Positions 42,521 through 52,157 of a DNA stretch of 64,000 nucleotides are shown here, piece by piece. The notes beneath the pieces were generated by a model. That model was not told where the DNA came from, searched no databases, and saw nothing but the letters and a program-made list of their open reading frames with translations. The translations under genes were made by a program, and so were the position numbers. Each line of letters begins with the position of its first letter. Position 1 is the first letter of the stretch. Source of the stretch: Geodermatophilus amargosae (GTDB lineage Bacteria; Actinomycetota; Actinomycetes; Mycobacteriales; Geodermatophilaceae); NCBI RefSeq assembly GCF_900116515.1, contig NZ_FPBA01000025.1, positions 17,647 through 81,646 of the forward strand, written 5' to 3'.

Positions 42521-42562
42521 AGGGGTCACGGGCAGGGGGGGGGAGGGGTCACGGGCAGGGGG
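42521..42562. repeat. G-rich direct repeat upstream of GH1
   Basis: AGGGGTCACGGGCAGGGGG occurs twice (42521-42539 and 42544-42562) within a 100-bp run of G tracts on the plus strand. It lies between the ABC ATPase stop and the GH1 start, and could form G-quadruplexes; a hairpin CGGCGGC/GCCGCCG follows at 42568-42587. Confidence 0.6.
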
Positions 42563-42603
42563 CAGCGCGGCGGCACCGGGGCCGCCGGGGGTGAAGCGGG
42601 AGT

Positions 42604-43704
<1,101 letters not shown>

Positions 43705-43757
43705 GGCTCAGGCGCCTCTCGGGGTGCGGGTCGGGACGGGGGTGGTGGACGGGCGCC

Positions 43758-44666
43758 TCATCCCTTGACCGCGCCCTGCATGATGCCGCCGACGATCTGC
43801 TTGCCGAGGACGACGAAGACCACGAGCACGGGCAGCGTCCCGATGAGCGTCCCGGCCATGATCACCGCGGTGTCGGGGACGTAGCCGCCGCCGAGACCGG
43901 CCAGCGCCACCTGCACGGTGGGGTTGTCCGTGGTCAGCGCGATGATCGGCCAGAAGAAGTCGTTCCAGGCGGTGAGGAACGTCAGCATCGCCAGCACCGC
44001 CATGGCCGGCCGGGCCACCGGCACGACCACCGACCAGAAGGTCCGCAGCGTCGAGGCGCCGTCGACGCGGGCGGCCTCGAGCAGCTCGTCGGGCAGCGCC
44101 TGGGAGAGAAACTGCCGCATGAAGAAGACGCCGAAGGCGCTGACCAGGGTGGGCAGCACGACGGCCTGCAGGTGGTCGACCCACTGCAGCTCGGCGATGA
44201 GGATGAACAGCGGGATGATCGCCAGCTGGGTCGGCACCATCATCGTGCCCACGACCAGCGCGAGCAGGGCCCCGTTGCCGCGAAAGCGCAGCTTGGCGAA
44301 GGCGAAGCCGGCCAGGGTGCTGCAGAGGACGGTGCCCACGGTGATGCAGCTGGACACGACGACGGAGTTGACGATGGCCAGGCCGATCGGCGCCTCCTCC
44401 ATGGCCCGGCCGATGTTGGTGAACAGGTCGGCGTCGGGCAGGAACGGAGGCGGGGTGCCGGCGAGCTCGGCGTTGGTCTTCGAGGCCGCGACGGCGGTCC
44501 AGTAGAGCGGGAAGACCGACACCAGGGCGGTCAGGCCGAGCAGCACGTAGGTCAGCGGCCCGGCGGCGGTCACCTTCCCGGCCCGGCGGCCGCGACGGCG
44601 GCGGGGGGTGGCGACGGGGCCCGCCACGGACACGGTCTCCTGCGGTGCGGAAGCGAGGGTGGTCAT
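43758..44666 (-). CDS. Carbohydrate ABC transporter permease (MalG-like)
   Basis: 302 residues with six transmembrane helices. The EAA loop that docks on the ATPase is EAARVDGASTLRTFWSVVVPVARP (~residues 190-213). A basic cytoplasmic start (RRRRGRRAGK) precedes the first helix. ATG 44666 with TAGGAG upstream; the long frame reading to 45740 is an artefact of the neighbouring gene. Ends 53 bases before the ATPase start. Substrate unknown, but the GH1 and GH88/105-like genes suggest plant-derived oligosaccharides. Confidence 0.92.
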   Translation of the reverse strand: MTTLASAPQETVSVAGPVATPRRRRGRRAGKVTAAGPLTYVLLGLTALVSVFPLYWTAVAASKTNAELAGTPPPFLPDADLFTNIGRAMEEAPIGLAIVNSVVVSSCITVGTVLCSTLAGFAFAKLRFRGNGALLALVVGTMMVPTQLAIIPLFILIAELQWVDHLQAVVLPTLVSAFGVFFMRQFLSQALPDELLEAARVDGASTLRTFWSVVVPVARPAMAVLAMLTFLTAWNDFFWPIIALTTDNPTVQVALAGLGGGYVPDTAVIMAGTLIGTLPVLVVFVVLGKQIVGGIMQGAVKG

Positions 44667-44674
44667 GGCGGCTC

Positions 44675-45655
44675 CTACCGCTCGGCCCGGGCCCGCCGGC
44701 GCGCGAGCAGCGCGTAACCACCGACGACGACGAGGATGATGAGGAACATGGCCCACGCGGTGGCGGCGGCCTGACCGAGGTGGAAGTTGGTCCAGCCCTG
44801 GTCGTACATGAGCAGGCCGAGGGTCTGGTACTGGTTGGACACCCCGCCGCTGGTCATGCCGTTGCCGCTGAACAGCAGCGGCTCCCCGAACAGCTGCACC
44901 GCGCCGATCGTCGAGACGACGATCGTGAACAGGATCGTCGGCTTGAGCGCCGGGATCGTGACGTGCAGGAACTGCTGCCAGCGGCTGGCGCCGTCCAGGG
45001 TCGCGGCCTCGTAGAGGTCGCCCGGGATGGCCTGCATGGCGGCCAGGTAGATGAGCGCGTTGTACCCGGTCCACCGCCAGGTGACGATCACCGAGATGGC
45101 GAACTGACTGGTCCAGGTGCCGCTCTCCCAGTCCACCCGGTCGAAGCCGACGGCCTCCAGGAGGGTGTTGATCAGCCCGTAGTCGTGGCCGAAGAGCTGG
45201 GCGAAGACCAGCGTGGCCGCGGCGATGCTGGTGGCGTAGGGCATGAGCATCGCGACCCGGTAGAAGGTCCGGCCGCGCAGCTTGTAGTTGAGCAGGTGCG
45301 CCAGGCCCAGGGCCATAGCCAGCTGCGGCACCGTGGAGAGGACGCCGATGGTCAGCGTGTTCCTCGCGGCGTTCCAGAAGAACTCGTTCTGCAGCAGTGC
45401 GGTGTAGTTGCCCAGCCCGACGAACTCCGCGCCGTCGATGTCGGACAGCCGCACCTCGTGCAGGGAGATCCACGCGGTGTAGAGGAACGGGTAGAGGCTG
45501 AAGCAGGCGAAGAGGACGAAGAACGGGGCGACGTAGGCGTAGCCCCAGCGGTTGCGGGTGAGCCGGCGCCGGCGGCGGACCGGAGGGCCCGGCGGTGGCG
45601 CGGGTGGCGGTGCGGCGGCCGCCGCGACCCGGGGGTCGTCGCTGGCGATGGTCAT
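44675..45655 (-). CDS. Carbohydrate ABC transporter permease (MalF-like)
   Basis: 326 residues, six transmembrane helices after a Pro/Arg-rich cytoplasmic start. EAA loop EAATLDGASRWQQFLHVTIPALKP (~residues 217-240). The companion permease starts eight bases after this stop codon, so the two are translated together as a heterodimer. Located between the binding-protein gene and the second permease, the normal order for a CUT1-family importer. Confidence 0.92.
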   Translation of the reverse strand: MTIASDDPRVAAAAAPPPAPPPGPPVRRRRRLTRNRWGYAYVAPFFVLFACFSLYPFLYTAWISLHEVRLSDIDGAEFVGLGNYTALLQNEFFWNAARNTLTIGVLSTVPQLAMALGLAHLLNYKLRGRTFYRVAMLMPYATSIAAATLVFAQLFGHDYGLINTLLEAVGFDRVDWESGTWTSQFAISVIVTWRWTGYNALIYLAAMQAIPGDLYEAATLDGASRWQQFLHVTIPALKPTILFTIVVSTIGAVQLFGEPLLFSGNGMTSGGVSNQYQTLGLLMYDQGWTNFHLGQAAATAWAMFLIILVVVGGYALLARRRARAER

Positions 45656-45753
45656 GCGGGGCCTTCCAGGGGGTTCTCGGGCGGGGTCCCTCGGACGGGG
45701 TGGAGCCGGCCGGTGCCCGCGGGTGGACGCGCGCGGGCACCGGCCGGGGTCTG

Positions 45754-47046
45754 TCAGCCTCCGACGACCTGTTCGATCTCGTCGAGGGCCGCCTGGAAGG
45801 CGTCGTCGGGGCCGGTCCCCTCCGCGACGGTGCTCAGGGCGTTGGTGAACGCCTCCTGGATCTGGGTGTCGTAGGGGCCGATCGGCGTGAACCGCAGCGC
45901 CGCCGCCGACGAACCGAAGATCTGCCCCACCGGCGCGCCGCTGAAGTACTCACTGGTCGCCGTCGCCACCTCCGGGTCCTCCGCCGCCTGCTGGCTGGAG
46001 GGGAAGTGCTGCTCCTCGGTGAACATCCGCACCTGCTGCTCGGGCGCGGTCAGCCACTCGACGAGGGCGATCGCCTCCTCCTTGTGCTCGCTGGACTCGG
46101 TGACCCCGAGCCAGGAGCCGCCCCAGTTGCCGGCGCCGCCGGGCAGCGGTGCCACGTCCCAGCGGCCCTCGCCCTCGTCGCCGGCCTGGCCGGTGATGTA
46201 GCCGAGCATCCAGGCCGGGCAGGAGATGGTCGCGAACGCGCCGTTGGCGAACGCGGAGTTCCACTCGTCGCCGAACTGGATCAGGTTGGCCGTCATGCCC
46301 TCCCCGGCCGCCGCGCTGGCGTGCTGCCAGGCCGTCGCGACGCCGTCGCTGGACTCGGGGATCGGGTTGCCGTCCTCGTCGTCGTAGGCGGTCTGGCCCT
46401 GGTAGACGGCGGCGGAGAAGACGCTGGCCGGGCTGTCGAGGAACGCGCTGCCCTCGGGCTTGGTCGGCGAGGCCTCGTACTGCCGGCCGAGCTCGAGGTA
46501 GCCCTCCCAGGTGGACCACAGCTGGGCCAGCTCCGCGCGGTCGGTCGGCAGGCCGGCCTGCTCGAACAGGTCACGGCGGAAGCACATGGCCTCGGGCCCG
46601 GCGTCGGTGCCCAGGCCGACCACGCGGCCGTCGGCGGTGGTGGACCCCTCGACCTTCCAGTCGTAGTAGTGCCCGAGGATCTCGTCGGCGTTGTCCCGGG
46701 CGGCGAAGTCGACGAAGGCGTCGGCGTGGTTGGCCACGACGTCGGCGACGAAGCCGATCTCGATGCCCTGGATGTCCGCGAGGCCGGAGCCCGCGGCCAG
46801 GCGGGTCTGCAGCGCCCGGTAGTAGTCGGCCGACCGCTCGACCGACTCCTCCTGGATGCGGATCTCGGGGTGCATCTCCATGTACTCGTCGTAGAGCCCG
46901 GCCTCCTCGAAGCCGAACGTGCCGAAGAGGCCGAGGTCGAGGGTGATCGTGCCGTCGTCGGAGCCGGAGCCCCCACAACCGGCGGCCATCAGGGTCGCGA
47001 CGAGAGCAGCGCCGAGCGCCGCCCTGCGTCTCGGGGGAACGGTCAT
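45754..47046 (-). CDS. Sugar ABC transporter substrate-binding lipoprotein
   Basis: 430 residues. Signal sequence with basic start and lipobox MAAGC (Cys ~24), so a lipid-anchored extracytoplasmic binding protein of the MalE/CUT1 class. Periplasmic-binding features include GLADIQGIEIGFVADVV and the hinge-region EWLTAPEQQVRMFTEE. First gene of the importer operon, preceded by AGGAGGACCG, and about 50 bp downstream of a LacI-type operator, so repressed by the divergent regulator. Ligand unknown. Confidence 0.92.
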   Translation of the reverse strand: MTVPPRRRAALGAALVATLMAAGCGGSGSDDGTITLDLGLFGTFGFEEAGLYDEYMEMHPEIRIQEESVERSADYYRALQTRLAAGSGLADIQGIEIGFVADVVANHADAFVDFAARDNADEILGHYYDWKVEGSTTADGRVVGLGTDAGPEAMCFRRDLFEQAGLPTDRAELAQLWSTWEGYLELGRQYEASPTKPEGSAFLDSPASVFSAAVYQGQTAYDDEDGNPIPESSDGVATAWQHASAAAGEGMTANLIQFGDEWNSAFANGAFATISCPAWMLGYITGQAGDEGEGRWDVAPLPGGAGNWGGSWLGVTESSEHKEEAIALVEWLTAPEQQVRMFTEEQHFPSSQQAAEDPEVATATSEYFSGAPVGQIFGSSAAALRFTPIGPYDTQIQEAFTNALSTVAEGTGPDDAFQAALDEIEQVVGG

Positions 47047-47094
47047 CGGTCCTCCTGGATCGGTTCCCGAACGGCTGCGCTCGGGCTATGGTGA

Positions 47095-47120
47095 CGGTCG
47101 TGAAAGCGCTCTCACGACCG
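47095..47120. promoter_or_regulatory. LacI-family operator palindrome
   Basis: A 26-bp palindrome with only one asymmetric pair; the centre is TGAAAGCGCTCTCA, close to the CebR/LacI-type consensus TGRGAGCGCTCYCA. It lies between the binding-protein gene and the divergent LacI-type gene, so it can control both. Confidence 0.88.
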
Positions 47121-47232
47121 ATGGGAGGAGAGTGATGGGCACCACATCCCGCTGTCAAGAGGGCACCCGAGGGAAGGCGCGAGAGGCCCGGGCCGTGCAC
47201 GATGGACCCGCAGCGCGACCGGAGGAGGGCCC

Positions 47233-48258
47233 GTGACGACGCTCGCCGGACGCGGCTCCTCCCCGACCCTGGACGAGGTCGCCCAGCTCGCCGGGGTGTC
47301 CCGGGCGACGGTGTCGCGCGTGGTCAACGGCTCGCCGAAGGTGCGCCCGGAGGCCCGCCGCGCCGTCGAGGAGGCCGTCGCGCGGCTGCGCTACGTGCCC
47401 AACCCCGCGGCCCGCAGCCTGGTCACCCGGCGGACCGACACGATCGCGCTGGTCCTCTCGGAGTCGAACACGCAGGTCTTCAGCGACCCGTTCTTCGCCC
47501 GCGTCGTCCGGGAGCTCTCGGCCGCGCTGGCCGACACCGAGATGAACCTGGTGCTGCTGGCCGCCCGCGGGGAGCGCGAGCAGGAGAAGGTCGCCCGCTA
47601 CGTCCGCCAGGGGCACGTCGACGGCGTCATCCTCATGTCGCTGCACAGCCAGGACACGCTGCCGGCGGTCCTCGCCGAGGCCCAGGTGCCCCTGGTGCTC
47701 TCCGGCCGGCCCCTCGACGGGCGCTCGGTCTGCTACGTCGACGCCGACAACGCCGGCGGCGCCCGGGACGCCACCGAGCACCTCCTGGCGGGCGGGCGAC
47801 GGCGGATCGCCACCGTGAGCGGCCCGCAGGACATGATCGCCGGCATCGACCGGCACGCCGGGTACCGCGCGGCCCTCGAGGGCGCCGGGATCGGGCCGGA
47901 CCCCGCCCTGGTCGCGGCGGGCGACTTCACCGAGGCCGGCGGCGCGCGCGCGATGGCCGCACTCCTGGAGCAGGCGCCGGACCTGGACGCGGTGTTCGTG
48001 GCCTCCGACGCGATGGCGGTCGGGGCACTGCGCACGCTGCGGGAGGCCGGCCGCTCCGTGCCCGGCGACGTCGCCGTCGTGGGCTTCGACGACGCCGCGG
48101 CGGCCGCCACGAGCGACCCGCCGCTGACGACGGTCGCCCAGCCGCTGGACGAGATGACCCGCCACATGACCGACCTGCTGCTGCGCCAGGTGGAGGGCGA
48201 CGAGGAGGTGCAGGCCCGGGTCTGCCCGACCCGGCTCGTGGTGCGCGCCTCTGCCTGA
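47233..48258 (+). CDS. LacI-family transcriptional repressor of the sugar cluster
   Basis: 341 residues. N-terminal helix-turn-helix and hinge, TLDEVAQLAGVSRATVSRVVN..AVARLRYVPNPAARSL (residues ~12-62), followed by a periplasmic-binding-like effector domain (TDTIALVLSES to the end; GFDDAAAA near residue 285). It should bind the palindrome at 47095-47120 and release it on binding a sugar from the imported oligosaccharide. GTG 47233 is preceded by GGAGGAGGG. It autoregulates if the same operator covers its promoter. Confidence 0.93.
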   Translation: MTTLAGRGSSPTLDEVAQLAGVSRATVSRVVNGSPKVRPEARRAVEEAVARLRYVPNPAARSLVTRRTDTIALVLSESNTQVFSDPFFARVVRELSAALADTEMNLVLLAARGEREQEKVARYVRQGHVDGVILMSLHSQDTLPAVLAEAQVPLVLSGRPLDGRSVCYVDADNAGGARDATEHLLAGGRRRIATVSGPQDMIAGIDRHAGYRAALEGAGIGPDPALVAAGDFTEAGGARAMAALLEQAPDLDAVFVASDAMAVGALRTLREAGRSVPGDVAVVGFDDAAAAATSDPPLTTVAQPLDEMTRHMTDLLLRQVEGDEEVQARVCPTRLVVRASA

Positions 48259-48305
48259 GGAGACCCTCCCGCTCCACCGCTCGACGCTGCAGCGATCTGA
48301 GCACC

Positions 48306-48352
48306 CTGACCGGACGGCCGGGAGCCCTCCGCTCCGGAGGACCCCCGGTCAG
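48306..48352. terminator. Nested hairpin between convergent LacI and pirin-like genes
   Basis: CTGACCGG (48306-48313) pairs with CCGGTCAG (48345-48352), and inside it CCTCCG pairs with CGGAGG. The right arm covers the pirin-like stop codon. Bidirectional terminator. Confidence 0.6.
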
Positions 48353-48834
48353 TCCGCCCAGGCGGGGCGGGCGGCGTCGACCTGCCACACGACGACGACC
48401 CCGCCACCGGGGCGCAGCACGACGCCGTCGGGGACGTCCGGGCCGTCCTCCCCCAGCCACAGCCGCGCGTCGGGACGGCCGAGGTCGACCCAGCCGCGCG
48501 GGGTGTGCACCACCTCGTGCGCCGGCGCGGCCCCGGCCTCGGCCGGGCGCAGGTACGACTGCAGCACGCGGGCGCCGTCGGGGCCGGCCACCTCGTCGTG
48601 CTCGAGCCCGGTCCCGGCCCGCAGCACCCCGACGTCGCCGGCGTCGACCACCGCTCCCCCACCCCAGCGGTGCGCGACCGACCCGGCCAACACCACGGCG
48701 ACGACGTCGACCGCGCGGTGGGCGTGCACGCCGTAGCCGGCGCCGGGCGGCAGCCGGTCGTCGGTGACCCGCAGCAGCGGCCCCAGCGAGCCGTCGCCCG
48801 GCTCGAGCAGCGTGGTGCCCTCGGGGCCGGTCAC
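48349..48834 (-). CDS. Pirin-like cupin protein
   Basis: 161 residues with a double-cupin-like pattern: GPLLRVTDDRLPPGAGYGVHAH, the metal-binding His pair in HAHRAVDVV, DVGVLRAGTGLEHDEV, and VLQSYLRPAEAG. It is shorter than typical pirins (~230-300), so it is better called a pirin/YhaK-like cupin. Such proteins bind iron and some have quercetin dioxygenase activity; no reaction is assigned. The GTG at 48834 overlaps the PAP2 stop codon (GTGA), showing coupling. Confidence 0.72.
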   Translation of the reverse strand: MTGPEGTTLLEPGDGSLGPLLRVTDDRLPPGAGYGVHAHRAVDVVAVVLAGSVAHRWGGGAVVDAGDVGVLRAGTGLEHDEVAGPDGARVLQSYLRPAEAGAAPAHEVVHTPRGWVDLGRPDARLWLGEDGPDVPDGVVLRPGGGVVVVWQVDAARPAWAD

Positions 48835-49520
48835 GGCGCCTCGTCCCGCTCGGGCAGCGCGCCGGGGCCGCCGGGGAACCCGCCGGCTCCCAGTGCGACC
48901 AGCAGCGACCACGCCGTCCCCAGACCCAGCCCGCCGACGACGTCGGACGGGTAGTGCACGCCCAGCCAGATGCGGGTCAGCGCGACCAGGACGGCCAGCG
49001 CGACCCCGGCGGCGACGGCGGCCCGGCGCCCCGGCTGGCCCAGCCGCGGCCAGGCCAGCACCAGCCCGACGGTGACGAGCGTGGCGATGCCCGAGGAGTG
49101 CCCGCTCGGGAAGCTGAGCCCCTCGTACACCAGGCCGCCGTTCTCGAACGCCGGCCGGGCGCGGCCGACCAGCTCCTTGATCGCGGTGGTCAGCGGCCCG
49201 ATGGCGGTGATCGCGACCACCACCCACACCACGGTGTGCCAGGCGCGGCGGCGCACCAGCCAGAGGAACACCGGCAGGAAGACGAGGACGCGGAACCAGG
49301 TGACTCCCGGCGTGGTGAGGACCTCCAGCAGTCCGCCGTGCAGGGCCGACCGGTCGTCCCCGGCGTAGAGCGCGCGGCTCACCGCGTCGTCGAGGCGCAC
49401 CTGCGGGCCGAACCGGGCGGCCACCCCCGTGCCGAGGACGGCGAGGACGGCGACCCCCGCGCCCGCGGCGGCGAGCACCCGGCGGCGCAGCCGGGATCGG
49501 GGGCGGGTCGGGGCGCTCAC
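48831..49520 (-). CDS. PAP2-family membrane phosphatase
   Basis: 229 residues with about six helices. All three PAP2 catalytic blocks are present: KELVGRARP (~residue 110), PSGHS (~132) and RIWLGVHYPSDV (~180). It would dephosphorylate a lipid phosphate or pyrophosphate (phosphatidate, undecaprenyl diphosphate or similar) on the outer face of the membrane. GTG 49520 is preceded by GGGGGAG. It is divergent from fasR with 45 bp between starts. Confidence 0.9.
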   Translation of the reverse strand: MSAPTRPRSRLRRRVLAAAGAGVAVLAVLGTGVAARFGPQVRLDDAVSRALYAGDDRSALHGGLLEVLTTPGVTWFRVLVFLPVFLWLVRRRAWHTVVWVVVAITAIGPLTTAIKELVGRARPAFENGGLVYEGLSFPSGHSSGIATLVTVGLVLAWPRLGQPGRRAAVAAGVALAVLVALTRIWLGVHYPSDVVGGLGLGTAWSLLVALGAGGFPGGPGALPERDEAP

Positions 49521-49565
49521 TCCCCCACTCTCCCCGACGCACCCGACCGTGACACGCTGACCGGT

Positions 49566-50744
49566 GTGGCCCACCGGGTGATCGACCACCCGCCGACGGC
49601 GGCGACGCTGCGGCGGCTCGAGCGCGCGTCCGGGGCCATCGCCACCCGCGCCGTCGCCCGCATGGACGAGGACCTGCCGTGGTTCCGCACCATGCCGGCC
49701 GACCAGCGCTCGTGGGTGATGCTCGTGGCCCAGGCGGGCATCGCCTCGCTCGTCGAGTGGTGCCGCGCCCCCGGCCGCCCGCCCCGGCTGACCGGCGAGG
49801 TGTTCGGCGCCGCCCCGCGCGACCTGGTCCGCGCCGTGCCGCTCAAGCAGACCGTGGACCTGGTCAAGCTCACCGTCGAGGTGATGGACGACCACGTCGA
49901 GTCGGTGGCCGAGCCCGGCGACGCCGACACGCTGCGCGTGGCGGTGCTGCAGTTCAGCCGCGAGGTCGCCTTCGCCACCGCGCACGTCTACGCCAGCTTC
50001 GCCGAGAACCGCGGCGCCTGGGACGCGCGGCTGGAGGCCCTCGTCGTCGACGCGCTGGTCCGCGGCGAGCGCTCCGAGGAGCTGCCCGGCCGCGCCGCCG
50101 CGCTCGGCTGGGCCGGGACCGGCCCGGTGTCGGTGCTGGTCGGCGCCGCGCCCGGCGACGGCGACGCGCACTCCGGCGTCCGCCGCGCCGCCCGCTCGCA
50201 GCGCTGCGAGGTGCTCGTCGGCGTGCACGCCGAGCAGCTGGTGGTCGTGCTGGGCGGCGCCGAGCACGTGCCGACGGCGGCCGAGCGGGTGGCCGAGGAG
50301 TTCGGGCCGGGCCCGGTCGTCCTCGGCCCCGTGGTCGACCGGCTCAGCGCGGCCGGCGGGTCGGCCGCCGCGGCGCTGGCCGGCCTGCGGGCCGCGCGCG
50401 CCTGGCCCGGCGCCCCGCGCCCCGTGTCCGCCGACGCGCTGCTGCCCGAGCGGGCCCTCGACGGCGACCCGCTGGCCCGCGCCGCGCTCACCGCGCGGGC
50501 GGTGCTGCCGCTGCGCACCGCCGGCGGCGAGGTGCTCGAGACGGTCCGGGCGGTGCTCACCGCCGGGGGGAACCTGGAGGCCAGCGCGCGGGCGCTGTTC
50601 GTGCACCCCAACACGGTGCGGTACCGGCTCAAGCGGGCCGCCGAGCTGACCGGCCTGGTGGTGACCGACCCCCGGGGTGCCTGGACCCTGCAGGTCGCCC
50701 TGGCGCTGGCCGACCTCGACGGCGACCGCTCCCTCTGGCACTGA
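49566..50744 (+). CDS. fasR: PucR/CdaR-type regulator, probable FasR of the FAS-II operon
   Basis: 392 residues. The C-terminal PucR helix-turn-helix is clear: LTAGGNLEASARALFVHPNTVRYRLKRAAELTGL (~residues 335-368). The N-terminal ~200 residues are helical without a recognised ligand domain. The gene directly precedes fabD-fabH-acpP-fabF, exactly as fasR (SCO2386) precedes SCO2387-2390 in Streptomyces coelicolor (known synteny, from memory), where FasR activates the operon. The GTG at 49566 is adopted; a longer upstream frame overlaps the PAP2 gene on the other strand. A weak inverted repeat AAAGG-N10-CCTTT at 50871-50890 could be its target. Confidence 0.87.
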   Translation: MAHRVIDHPPTAATLRRLERASGAIATRAVARMDEDLPWFRTMPADQRSWVMLVAQAGIASLVEWCRAPGRPPRLTGEVFGAAPRDLVRAVPLKQTVDLVKLTVEVMDDHVESVAEPGDADTLRVAVLQFSREVAFATAHVYASFAENRGAWDARLEALVVDALVRGERSEELPGRAAALGWAGTGPVSVLVGAAPGDGDAHSGVRRAARSQRCEVLVGVHAEQLVVVLGGAEHVPTAAERVAEEFGPGPVVLGPVVDRLSAAGGSAAAALAGLRAARAWPGAPRPVSADALLPERALDGDPLARAALTARAVLPLRTAGGEVLETVRAVLTAGGNLEASARALFVHPNTVRYRLKRAAELTGLVVTDPRGAWTLQVALALADLDGDRSLWH

Positions 50745-50745
50745 C

Positions 50746-50802
50746 GGCCCCCGTGCAGGGGCTCGCCACGAGCTCGCGGGTGGTGGGGGGCACGGGGGTC
50801 CT
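50746..50802. repeat. Dispersed intergenic palindromic repeat, copy C
   Basis: 57 bp starting two bases after the fasR stop, in the opposite orientation, relative to the upstream gene, to copies A, B, D and E. Arms GGCCCCCGTGC and GCACGGGGGTCC. Confidence 0.7.
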
Positions 50803-50939
50803 TCAGTGGTCCCCACCACGGAACGGCTCGCCGACGGCCCGTCTGCGCCCAGCGATTGTGGAGATCCTCCAAAGGGATGTGGTGTCCTTTCGTTCCGGAC
50901 GACCGCGCGGGACCCCCGGGCGGATGAGACGGTGGGGAG

Positions 50940-52157
50940 GTGCTGGCCGTCCTCGCACCCGGGCAGGGTGCGCAGAAGCCCGGGATGCTCACCCCCTGGT
51001 TGGAGCTGCCCGGCGCCGAGTCCTTCTTCCGCTGGGCCGGCGCGATCGCCGACGCCGACCTGCTGACCCTCGGCACCACCGGCGACGCGGAGGCCATCCG
51101 CGACACCGCCGTCACCCAGCCGCTGGTCGTCGCGATGAGCCTGTTCGTCGCCCGCGAGCTCGGCGGTCTGCCCGGCCCGGTGGCGCACACGCCGCACACC
51201 GGGCGCGAGGTCGTCATCGCCGGCCATAGTGTCGGGGAGCTCACCGCGGCCGCGCTGGCCGGCGTCCTGTCGGTCGAGGCCGCGATCGCGCTGACCGCCG
51301 TCCGCGGCCGGGCGATGGCCCGCGCCTGCGGCCTGACCCCCACCGGCATGTCCGCCGTCCTCGGCGCCGACCCCGACGAGCTGTCCGCGGCGCTGGAGCG
51401 CCACGGGCTGACCGCGGCGAACCTCAACGGCGGCGGCCAGGTCGTCGTCGCCGGTCCGCTCGAGGGGCTGGCCGCGCTCAAGGCCGAGCCGCCGGCCAAG
51501 GCCCGGGTCGTGCCGCTGTCGGTGGCCGGCGCCTTCCACACCTCCTACATGGGCCCGGCCCGCGAGGAGCTCGAGGGCCTCGTCGGCGGCCTGCGCCCGG
51601 CCGACCCGAGCCGGCTGCTGCTGTCCAACGCCGACGGCGCGGCCGTGTCCACCGGCACCGAGGTGCTCACCCGCCTGGTCAGCCAGGTCACCAGCCCGGT
51701 CCGCTTCGACGCGTGCCTGACCACCCTGCGCGAGCTCGGCGTCACCGCGGCCATCGAGCTGCCGCCCGCCGGCGCGCTCGCCGGCCTGGCCAAGCGGGAG
51801 TGGAAGGGTCAGAACGCGAACGGCGGGGACGTCGAGGTGCTGGCGCTGGCCGGTCCCGGCGACCTCGACCGCGCCCGCGGGCTCATCGACGCCGCCCGGG
51901 GCCGTCCCGAGGCCGAGCACCAGCCCGACTGGCGCGTCGTCGTCTCCCCCGTCCGCGGCACGGTCAGCCCCGCCGACGTCCCCGAGGGCACCCGCCTGCC
52001 CGCCGGCACCCCGCTCGGCTGCGTGCGCAGCCGCCGCGAGGAGGTCAACGTCTCCGCCGCCTACGACGGCGTCCTCGCCGAGTGGCTGGTCCACGACGGC
52101 GACCTGGTCGACGCCGGCGACCCCCTCGCCCGTCTCTACCCGGAGGTCCACGCGTGA
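50940..52157 (+). CDS. fabD: Malonyl-CoA:ACP transacylase with C-terminal lipoyl-like domain
   Basis: 405 residues. The acyltransferase core (~1-305) has GQGAQKPGM near the start, catalytic Ser in GHSVGELTAA (~100) and His in AGAFHTSYM (~201). It moves malonyl from CoA to ACP for fatty acid elongation. Residues ~325-402 form an extra biotinyl/lipoyl-like half-barrel (SPVRGTVSPADV, GTPLGCVRSRREEVNV, AAYDGVLAEWLVHDGDLVDAGDPL). The turn where a modified Lys would sit reads SRREEVN, so it cannot be lipoylated or biotinylated; a structural or docking role is inferred. The start GTG 50940 follows GGGGAG closely. Its stop overlaps the fabH start (GTGA). Confidence 0.92.
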   Translation: MLAVLAPGQGAQKPGMLTPWLELPGAESFFRWAGAIADADLLTLGTTGDAEAIRDTAVTQPLVVAMSLFVARELGGLPGPVAHTPHTGREVVIAGHSVGELTAAALAGVLSVEAAIALTAVRGRAMARACGLTPTGMSAVLGADPDELSAALERHGLTAANLNGGGQVVVAGPLEGLAALKAEPPAKARVVPLSVAGAFHTSYMGPAREELEGLVGGLRPADPSRLLLSNADGAAVSTGTEVLTRLVSQVTSPVRFDACLTTLRELGVTAAIELPPAGALAGLAKREWKGQNANGGDVEVLALAGPGDLDRARGLIDAARGRPEAEHQPDWRVVVSPVRGTVSPADVPEGTRLPAGTPLGCVRSRREEVNVSAAYDGVLAEWLVHDGDLVDAGDPLARLYPEVHA

